49,010 nucleotides of DNA from Streptomyces sp. ISL-100 (lineage in GTDB: Bacteria > Actinomycetota > Actinomycetes > Streptomycetales > Streptomycetaceae). The notes under the pieces were generated by a model. It did no database searches. It saw only the letters and a list, made by a program, of their open reading frames with translations, and was not told where the DNA came from. This document shows, piece after piece, positions 42,540 to 49,010 of the stretch (its first letter is position 1; every line of letters begins with the position of its first letter). Both the position numbers and the translations under genes were made by a program. The stretch lies in contig NZ_JAGGOK010000026.1 in the NCBI RefSeq assembly GCF_018614615.1, positions 1-49,010 of the forward strand. The letters are read 5' to 3'.

Positions 42540-45092
42540 GCCCGGCAGCTCCGGGTGGTCCGCTCGGCCAGTTCCTGACCGACCCCGGCGGCTTCTTCAG
42601 CACCGTGCTGGAGACTGTTGGCGCTTCCCTCGCCGCCTCCTGGCCCTGGTTCGCCCCCATTACGGTTATGACCGTCGCCGGGGCCAGCCTCGCCCGTACC
42701 GCCCTGCTCCACAGGCGGCAGCGTGCGTTCTGCGACCAGGCGCGGCTGGTGACGATCCTGGCCCCGCCCACTGTGCCCGCCACCGGCGGCGAAGTGCTGT
42801 GGGCCCAGCTCTCCGGGCTGCTGCGCCCTCGCTATCAACGCCTGCTGCACGGCCAGCCACATGTCGGCTTCGAGTACGCGTGGTCCACCCGCGGCCTGGT
42901 CATCCGCCTGTGGCTGCCCGGCAGCATCCCCACCGCGCTGGTGCGCCGGGCGGTGGAGGCCGCCTGGCCAGGTGCCCACACCACCCTCACCGACATCGCC
43001 GCGCCGCCTTTCCCGGCCACCTACCGATGCACGGCAGGAACCCTGCGCCTGGCCCGCCCCGAGATCCTGCCGCTGCGTACGGATCACGCCGAGGATCCTC
43101 TGCGCGCCCTGCTCCAGGCCGCCACCGGAATGAGCGAGTGCGAGCACGCGCTCGTCCAGGTCCTGGCCCGCCCCGCCACCGGGGCCCGTCTGCGCCGGGC
43201 CAAGCGCGGTGCCCGCCGTCTGAAGGCCGGCCGCACCGCGCCCCGCCTCTCGTCGCTCTTCCGCCTGTTCGCCCATGCTCCGCAGCGCACCTCACCGGCT
43301 GCCGCCGATCCCTCGCACGGCGCGGAAGTACGCCAGAGCGTCGGCAAGCTCACCGGCCCGCAATGGGAGGTGACCATCCGCTACGCCGTCGCCCTTCCAC
43401 CCAAAGCCTCACCGGCCGAGCGAATCCAGGCTCGGCTGCGCGGCCGGTCCCACGCGATCGCCTCCGCCTTCTCCCTCTACTCCGCCCGCAACTGGCTGAC
43501 CCGCCACCGCCTGCGCACCCCGCACCCGGTCCTCTCCAACCGCCACTTCCCCCACCGCGGCGACCTGCTCTCGGTGCCCGAGCTTGCCGCCCTGGCCCAC
43601 CTGCCCGTCGACCCCGACGCGCCGGGTCTGGCCCGCGCGGGCGCGCGCTCCGTCGCGCCCCCGCCCTCGATCCCCAGCCCAGGTCCCGGCGTCAAACCGC
43701 TCGGCCACACCGACACCGGAACCCGCCGCGGCGTCGGCCTGGCCGTCCCCGACGCCCGCCACCACCTCCACCTCACCGGCTCCACCGGCTCGGGCAAGTC
43801 CACCTTCATCGCCCAACTCGTCCTGGACGACGTCGCCGCCGGGCGCGGCGCGGTCGTCATCGACCCCAAGGGCGACCTGATCACCGACCTCCTCCATCGC
43901 CTCCCCGCCGCATGTGCCGACCGACTCGTCGTGATCGACCCCGACGACACCCACGCCCCGCCCTGCCTGAACGTCCGGCGACGACATCGACGTCGTCGTC
44001 GACAACATCACCGGCATCTTCCGCCGCATCTTCACCGCCTTCTGGGGCCCCCGCACCGACGACATCATGCGCGCCGCCTGCCTCACCCTCCTGCGCCACG
44101 CGCAGACCACCAACCGCCTGGTCACCCTCGCCGACATTCCCCGCCTCCTGGGCGAGTCCGCCTACCGCCTGCGCATGATCCCCACCATCAAGGACCCCGT
44201 CCTGCGCGGCTTCTGGACCTGGTACGAGTCCCTGTCCGAGCCTTCCCGCGCCGCCGTCGTCGGCCCGGTCATGAACAAACTGCGCGCCTTCCTGCTGCGC
44301 TCCTTCGCCCGCCAGGCCATCGCCTCCGGCGAGTCCACCTTCCACCTGAACGACGTCCTTGACGGCGGGATCCTGCTGGCCCGCCTCCCCAAAGGGGCGC
44401 TGGGTGAGGAGACCTGCCGGCTGCTCGGCTCGTTCATCGTCGCCAAGACCTGGCAGGCCGCCGCCGCCCGCGCCCGTACCCCCGAACGCGACCGGATCGA
44501 CGCCGCGCTGTACATCGACGAGGCGCACAACTTCCTGACCCTGCCCTACCCGTTGGAGGACATGCTCGCCGAGGCCCGCGGCTACCGCCTCTCGATGAAC
44601 CTCGCCCACCAGCACCTGGCCCAGCTCCCCCGCGACCTGCGCGAGGGGATCTCCGCCAACGCCCGCAACAAGGTCTTCTTCAACGCCTCCCCCGAAGACG
44701 CGCAGGCTCTGGAACGCCACACCCTGCCCACCCTGGCCGCCCACGACCTGTCCCACCTCGGCCCCTACCAGGCTGCCGCACACCTGCTGGCCGACGGCGC
44801 GGAGAGCGCCGCGTTCACGCTCACCACCAGCCCCCTGCCCCCTGCCCCCGACCGTCCCGGGCCGCTCCGCCGAGTTGCGAGTCGCCGCCGCACGCCGGGT
44901 CGGCTCTACGGCCAGCCGTTCCGGTTACCTGCCCCTGTAGCGCGAGGAGTTACGCCATGCCCACGACCAGTCCGAATCCCGGGTACGTTCCCCGCGCCGC
45001 CTCCCGTCGTCGCCGCCCCGCCCAGCCCAGCCGGGCCCGCAGCGACCTCGCCCAGCTCGCCACTCGGCTCACGCCGCGCGACGTGTGGCTGA
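42536..45092 (+). CDS. VirD4/TcpA-like coupling ATPase, frameshifted
   Basis: The first frame (GTG 42536 to ~43975) has an N-terminal membrane segment and Walker A LTGSTGSGKSTFIAQL (~412-427), then AVVIDPKGDLITDLL and HAPPCLNV. There similarity jumps to another frame: GDDIDVVVDNITGIF, IMRAACLTLLRHAQTT, Walker B AALYIDEAHNFL and LAHQHLAQLPRDLREGI. So one gene of ~800 codons is split by an indel near 43980. The second frame runs on to 45092, 136 bases into the next gene; another frame has a TAG at 44938, so a second indel near the end is possible. The protein would feed DNA to the channel. Confidence 0.75.
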
Positions 45093-45931
45093 TCGAGGTG
45101 CTGCACGAGCACAAGGTGCTGACCTCCCACCACATCACCGCGCTCGCCTTCACCGGCCACCGCACCGCCAACCGCCGCCTGCGCGAGCTGTATTTCATGG
45201 GCGTCGTCGACTCCTTCCGCCCGCTGCGCCAGCGCGGATCCGCCCCCGAGCACTACACCCTCGGCAAGGCCGGCGCGGAGCTCCTGGCCGCCCGCGCCGG
45301 CTGCGACCTGGCGGCCACCGGCTGGCGCAAGGACGCCTGCGCCCGCATCGCCTTCTCCCCGACCTTGGACCACACCCTGGGCGTCAACACCCTCCTGGTC
45401 CACCTCGCCGCCGCCGGACATCTGACCCAGTGGCTTTCGGAGCGCTCGGCGACCCGTCTGTGGGGCGACTGGATCCACCCCGACGCTTACGCCCACGCGT
45501 CCCTTCCCACTGGCGAGGTCCTGCCGTTCTTCCTGGAGTACGACACCGGCTCCTACAACCTCGCCCGCGTCGAGGCGAAACTCCCCGGCTACGCCGCCCT
45601 GGCCGCCACCACCGGCACCCGCACCCCTCTCCTGATCCACACCGGTGGCGCACGCCGCGAAGCTGCCCTGCGCCACCGGCTCGCCGAGAGCGCCGACCGC
45701 CTCGACCTGCCCGTGGCCACCACCAACCCCGCACTCGGCGACCCCGCCAACCCCGTATGGCTGCCCCTGGCAAGCACCCCCACCCGGCGTCTCGCCCTGT
45801 CCGAACTCGCCGCCCATTGGCCCGGCCTCGCCCCTGCCCACACTCCCGAGACCGTGTCGGCCCCCTCCGGCCGTCACGCCACCCTGCCGTGGCGGCCGAT
45901 CCGGCCGCAGCCTCCGACACCCGAAGGCTGA
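44957..45931 (+). CDS. Replication-relaxation (MobC-like) family protein
   Basis: 324 residues from the ATG at 44957 (GAGGAG upstream). An N-terminal winged helix: TPRDVWLIEVLHEHKVLTSHHI, then FTGHRTANRRLRELYFMGVVDSF. The mid-part HTLGVNTLLVHLA and FFLEYDTGSYNLARVEAKLPGY is typical of the replication-relaxation family, which includes plasmid MobC-type accessory proteins that help open or nick DNA. It probably binds oriT near the coupling ATPase. No classical relaxase gene is in the window. Confidence 0.8.
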   Translation: MPTTSPNPGYVPRAASRRRRPAQPSRARSDLAQLATRLTPRDVWLIEVLHEHKVLTSHHITALAFTGHRTANRRLRELYFMGVVDSFRPLRQRGSAPEHYTLGKAGAELLAARAGCDLAATGWRKDACARIAFSPTLDHTLGVNTLLVHLAAAGHLTQWLSERSATRLWGDWIHPDAYAHASLPTGEVLPFFLEYDTGSYNLARVEAKLPGYAALAATTGTRTPLLIHTGGARREAALRHRLAESADRLDLPVATTNPALGDPANPVWLPLASTPTRRLALSELAAHWPGLAPAHTPETVSAPSGRHATLPWRPIRPQPPTPEG

Positions 45932-45934
45932 GGC

Positions 45935-46879
45935 GTGAGCGCGCTCGCGAAGACCGCGGGCGCGGTGGGTTGCGCCGTCCTCGCCCTGCCGCTGCTCGCC
46001 GCGCTCATCATCGTCGTGCTGCTCAGCTCACTGATCCCCGGCAGTGGCACGGCCGGTGCGGCGGCCTCGCCCAGCAAGCATGCCCTCGCCGACATCCCCG
46101 CGTTCTACCTCGCCCTCTACCAGCGGGCCGCCCCTGAATGCCCGGGGCTGTCCTGGACGATCCTGGCGGCGATCGGGAAGGTCGAGACCGACCATGCCCG
46201 CCACCACACCATGGTTTCCTCCGCCGGCGCGGTGGGGCCGATGCAGTTCATGCCGACCACCTTCCTCGCGTACGCCCACCCGGTCCCGCCAGGCGGGAAG
46301 AAGCCGCCCACCCCGTTGGATCCGGTCGACGCCGTCTACGCCGCCGCCCGCCTGCTGTGCGCGAACGGCGCGAAGCACGGCCGGAACATCCGCTCCGCGA
46401 TCTTCGCGTACAACCACGCGGACTGGTACGTGGACAAGGTCCTCAAGCAGGCCGCCGCCTACGAGGCCGCGGCTCCGGCCCCCAGCGCGGCCGCCGGCAA
46501 GGCGGTGGCCTTCGCCCGCGCCCAGCTCGGCACGCCATATGTGTGGGGCGGCGACGGCCCCGCCGAAGGCGGTTTCGACTGCTCAGGACTCACCCAGGCC
46601 GCCTACCGCGCCGCCGGCGTCAGCCTGCCGCGCGTCGCCCAGGCCCAGTACGACCACGGCCCCCGCATCCCGGCCAAATCCCCGCTCGCGCCGGGCGACC
46701 TGCTGTTCTTCGGCACCGGCCCGAACGCCATCACCCACACCGGGATCTACAGCGCACCGGGCCGCATGATCGACGCGCCCCGCACGGGTGCCGTCGTCCG
46801 CGAGGCGCCCTTCGACCCCACGGGCCGGGCCGACTTCCAGGGGGCCACCCGCCCCTCTGGTACGAAGGCGGCCCGGTGA
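45935..46879 (+). CDS. Two-domain peptidoglycan hydrolase (lytic transglycosylase plus NlpC/P60), VirB1-like
   Basis: 314 residues from a GTG three bases after the previous stop. One N-terminal membrane anchor (CAVLALPLLAALIIVVLLSSL). Domain 1 is a transglycosylase: ILAAIGKVETDHARHH with the catalytic Glu, and SSAGAVGPMQFMPTTF. Domain 2 (~185-305) is NlpC/P60: TPYVWGGDGPAEGGFDCSGLTQAAYRAAG with the catalytic Cys, then a His in ITHTGIYSAPG. It locally opens the cell wall for the conjugation channel. It overlaps the next gene (GTGA). Confidence 0.9.
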   Translation: MSALAKTAGAVGCAVLALPLLAALIIVVLLSSLIPGSGTAGAAASPSKHALADIPAFYLALYQRAAPECPGLSWTILAAIGKVETDHARHHTMVSSAGAVGPMQFMPTTFLAYAHPVPPGGKKPPTPLDPVDAVYAAARLLCANGAKHGRNIRSAIFAYNHADWYVDKVLKQAAAYEAAAPAPSAAAGKAVAFARAQLGTPYVWGGDGPAEGGFDCSGLTQAAYRAAGVSLPRVAQAQYDHGPRIPAKSPLAPGDLLFFGTGPNAITHTGIYSAPGRMIDAPRTGAVVREAPFDPTGRADFQGATRPSGTKAAR

Positions 46880-47781
46880 GCGCCCCAACGGCCGCTGAGG
46901 CGCAGGCGCTGCTGCGCGTACTGACCAAGGTGCTCTGTGCGGTGGCCGTCCTCGCGCTCGTCTTCACCGCCGTCAACATCACCCTCTTCGCTCGCTCGCG
47001 CGGTATCCCCCTCGGCATCGCGGCACTCCTGGACCCCATGCTGAGCCTGGCGCTGGCAGCCGTCCTCTTCGCCGATGCCCGCCTCGCGTCCTGGGGCATG
47101 CGCCCACCGCGCTGGTCGGCCGCACTGCGCTGGTTCACCGGCATCGCCGCCACCTTGATGAACACCTGGGAAGCGATCTGGCCGACCGGACAGATCGGCT
47201 GGCCGATCCACGCCGACCCGGCCAGGATCCTCTTGCATGGCATCCCCACAATCCTGCTGATCCTGCTAACCGAGACGATCGCCGCCTACCGCAGGGTCGT
47301 GGCCGATCTTCTGAACCAGATCGGCGAAGCCGATCCTCCCGCCGCGCACTCCGCTCGTGCCACCGATTCCCCCGACTCGGTCGCCGATCACACGGAACCG
47401 GTTGGGCCCGGTCCCGAGAACACCAACCATCCGTACGCCCCGACCACCCCCGCACCACAAACCGCCCCGGGGCAGCGTCTGTTGCCGCAGATCACGGCTA
47501 CGATGGGGGCCGACGCGCCCCGCACCCCGCCGATGGGCCCCGATGCCCAGCCCCCGGTCAACGGCGCGGCAAACGGCGATCTGTGGCGGCGCGCTCTCTC
47601 CCTGGACCACGCCGCTCGCGCCGTCGCCGGACGGCCGGTCAGCCTCTGGAAGCTGCGCTCCGAACTGCACATCGGGCCCACCCGCGCCCGCCAGATCCAC
47701 ACCCAGCTCCTCGCCCACCATCGCCCCGCCGAGCCCGCCGATCCGGACCCGCCGATCGGCCGGACCCGATCCGCGACGTGA
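46876..47781 (+). CDS. DUF2637-like membrane protein with C-terminal HTH
   Basis: 301 residues from a GTG overlapping the hydrolase stop. Four membrane segments occupy residues ~15-135 (e.g. ALLDPMLSLALAAVLFADARL, FTGIAATLMNTWEAIWP), the layout of DUF2637 proteins related to Streptomyces spread proteins (SpdB). A Pro/Ala-rich linker leads to a C-terminal ~75 residues with WRRALSLDHAARAVAGRPVSLWKLRSELHIGPTRARQI, a likely helix-turn-helix. It may couple membrane and DNA during intermycelial transfer (inference). Confidence 0.65.
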   Translation: MSAPTAAEAQALLRVLTKVLCAVAVLALVFTAVNITLFARSRGIPLGIAALLDPMLSLALAAVLFADARLASWGMRPPRWSAALRWFTGIAATLMNTWEAIWPTGQIGWPIHADPARILLHGIPTILLILLTETIAAYRRVVADLLNQIGEADPPAAHSARATDSPDSVADHTEPVGPGPENTNHPYAPTTPAPQTAPGQRLLPQITATMGADAPRTPPMGPDAQPPVNGAANGDLWRRALSLDHAARAVAGRPVSLWKLRSELHIGPTRARQIHTQLLAHHRPAEPADPDPPIGRTRSAT

Positions 47782-48114
47782 CCGGCCACCCGTACACCGC
47801 TCCGGACCGATCGCCCGGCCACCCGGACACGGTCCCCAGACCGTCGACGCCGCCACCCTTCCCACACAGGAGTACGGATCGGCCCGCACGCTCTCCACCA
47901 GCGGCAACGGGCCGCTTGACACCGTCGCGGACCAGAGCGTCCATGGTGGTCCGCCGCAAGGCCACGGGTTCACGAACCCCAAGCCCCCCGGCGGACCGGC
48001 GGGAGAACTCCGCGATGCGCACGCGGCCCGCCACCCCACGACCGCACCCATGTGGTCGCACCCCGGCCGGGGACCTCACCCCATCAACACCTCATCTGGA
48101 ACGAGGCCCCACCC
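47782..48114. other. Intergenic region before the double-HTH gene
   Basis: 333 bases. TTGACA at 47916-47921 is a consensus -35, but no good -10 follows at 16-18 bases. Frames on both strands have shadow composition. GGAACGAGG near 48098-48106 is the ribosome site of the next gene. The region may hold oriT or a promoter, but I see no clear inverted repeat to support either. Confidence 0.4.
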
Positions 48115-48903
48115 ATGTCCGAGAACACCACCGCGACCCGAGCCCTCCACGCCGACGCCTCCCCCGAACCGCTGAGCGGGCTGACCGGCGCACCCGCCGC
48201 GATCTACACCGAACTCTCCGCCTCCACCGGCGCGACGGTCGCCGAGCTCGCCCTGGCCGCACGCATCGGCCGCTCCACCGCCGGCAAGGCCCTAGCCACC
48301 CTCGAAGAGCACGGACTGGCCGTACGCGAGGAGGGCGAGCGCACCGGAGCTCGCCGCACCCCCGACCAATGGCGCTGCGCCCAGCCCGCCGCCGATGCCA
48401 CCCCGGACACCGACAAGCCGGAGGAAGCCGCCGACGACGCGCCGGACACCAGCGAGCACGTCCTCACGGAGTCGGCGGCAGAGGCCGAGACGGAGACCCC
48501 TGCGCACGAGCCGGAGCCCGCTCGGTCCAGCGACGACGAGCCCGTCACTACCGCCGAGGACGCCGAAACCCCCAGCGCGGGCAGTGACAGCACCTCCGCC
48601 GCCCCCGACGGGACGGACGCGGAGGACGAGCAGCCCAAGCCCCCGACGATCGCCGCCAGCCCCGCCCCGGCGTCCGGCGGAAAGGCACGACCGGCCCCCG
48701 GAGCGCTGCGCCAGCTTGTCATCGACCACCTGACGGCCCATCCCCAGGAGGCGTTCACCGCGACCGCGATCAGCCGGAAGATCGAGAAGAGCTCGGGCGC
48801 CATCGCGAACTCCCTGGTCACCCTCGCCAAGCAGAACATCGCCGAGCAGGTCAACGACCGGCCCCGCACCTACCGCCTGGCCGCACGGACCGAGGCCGAC
48901 TAG
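48115..48903 (+). CDS. DNA-binding protein with two winged-helix domains and an acidic linker
   Basis: 262 residues from the ATG at 48115. Residues ~22-70 form one winged helix (AAIYTELSASTGATVAELALAARIG, TAGKALATLEEHGLAVRE). Residues ~195-255 form a second (LRQLVIDHLTAHPQEAFTATAISRKI, GAIANSLVTLAKQNIAEQVND). Between them is ~110 residues of Asp/Glu/Pro/Ser sequence, probably disordered. Such proteins may bind two DNA sites at once. It stands apart from the conjugation genes by a gap, so it may have its own promoter. No named family is recognised. Confidence 0.65.
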   Translation: MSENTTATRALHADASPEPLSGLTGAPAAIYTELSASTGATVAELALAARIGRSTAGKALATLEEHGLAVREEGERTGARRTPDQWRCAQPAADATPDTDKPEEAADDAPDTSEHVLTESAAEAETETPAHEPEPARSSDDEPVTTAEDAETPSAGSDSTSAAPDGTDAEDEQPKPPTIAASPAPASGGKARPAPGALRQLVIDHLTAHPQEAFTATAISRKIEKSSGAIANSLVTLAKQNIAEQVNDRPRTYRLAARTEAD

Positions 48904-48918
48904 TACTCCAGCAGTACT
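48902..48918. promoter_or_regulatory. AGTACT-N5-AGTACT dyad after the double-HTH gene
   Basis: Two AGTACT hexamers five bases apart (the first overlapping the stop codon) form an inverted and direct repeat. A TTGACC box at 48926 follows. It could be an operator for the next, unseen gene; the last ~100 bases hold no gene. Confidence 0.3.
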
Positions 48919-49010
48919 TCGTGGCTTGACCTGGGGAAACGTCGAGCGGTGGGAGTGTAGCGGGCAGAGTGCTGTCACGGACGGCTTCTGCCCGCCGGCC
49001 CCTCGAAGGA

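Larger units (their letters stand above)
30475..49010. mobile_element. Integrative and conjugative element, left portion
   Basis: It begins at the junction in the synthetase gene and runs past the right edge. Contents in order: serine integrase, a methyltransferase operon, a regulator flanked by inverted repeats, VirB2-, VirB6-, VirB3/PrgI-, VirB4- and VirD4-like genes, a replication-relaxation protein, a peptidoglycan hydrolase and accessory genes. The integrase region looks less GC-rich than the host DNA. There is no TraB/FtsK-type translocase, the usual Streptomyces route. Confidence 0.85.

Overview
The window is GC-rich actinomycete DNA and reads as Streptomyces: dense genes, GTG starts and ATGA stop/start overlaps, long GC hairpin terminators, a typical purine/glyoxylate catabolic block, and an RppA-type polyketide synthase beside a CYP158-like P450. 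About 1-30.5 kb is host chromosome. From about 30.5 kb to the right edge lies the left part of an integrated conjugative element (ICE) whose other end is outside the window.

Host part, left to right. 1-2.7 kb: a co-directional set of condensation-fold acyltransferase (5' cut by the window edge), SAM methyltransferase, DMT-type transporter and Trm112-like protein. 2.8-5.4 kb: a fibronectin-III lipoprotein, an orphan membrane protein, a methyltransferase remnant, and an alpha/beta hydrolase whose nucleophile serine is glycine. 5.67-9.1 kb: a compact, tightly coupled gene set that looks like a biosynthetic locus for disulfide-rich peptides. It has two small precursors with a shared leader, one carrying a textbook inhibitor-cystine-knot cysteine pattern, then a PqqD-sized small protein, a MauE/DoxX membrane protein fused to a CxxC thioredoxin domain, and an S9-type peptidase with a damaged 3' end.

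9.1-25.8 kb: purine salvage and degradation. Genes are an NCS2 xanthine/uracil-type permease, 8-oxoguanine deaminase, a decayed second permease, uricase, hydroxyisourate hydrolase, OHCU decarboxylase, a small HTH regulator, an MTH1187-like protein, hydroxypyruvate isomerase, tartronate semialdehyde reductase, catalase and glyoxylate carboligase. Allantoinase, allantoicase and malate synthase are not in the window. Two operators tie the block together. TCAACA-N3-TGTTGACG overlaps the -35 box of both the uricase operon (which makes H2O2) and catalase (which removes it). TTCCG-N5-CGGAA lies upstream of the isomerase and glyoxylate carboligase genes. Between catalase and glyoxylate carboligase sit P450, tetrahydroxynaphthalene synthase and a secreted vanadium-haloperoxidase-like protein. 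26-30.1 kb holds a zinc-ribbon protein, a GNAT acetyltransferase, a quinone-oxidoreductase-like protein and an acyl-CoA synthetase.

ICE part. A large serine integrase reads leftward straight through the attachment junction into the C-terminal ~115 codons of a disrupted acyl-CoA synthetase gene, so integrase and host fragment form one frame. A leftward operon of DNA-methyltransferase genes (some with apparent frameshifts) and a rightward operon for a Gram-positive VirB/VirD4-like type IV secretion system flank a sigma-region-4-like regulator gene. That regulator is bracketed by two inverted copies of a ~36-bp element placed upstream of each operon, which suggests one switch controls both. Several frameshifts cluster in the ICE; either real decay or assembly indels could explain them.
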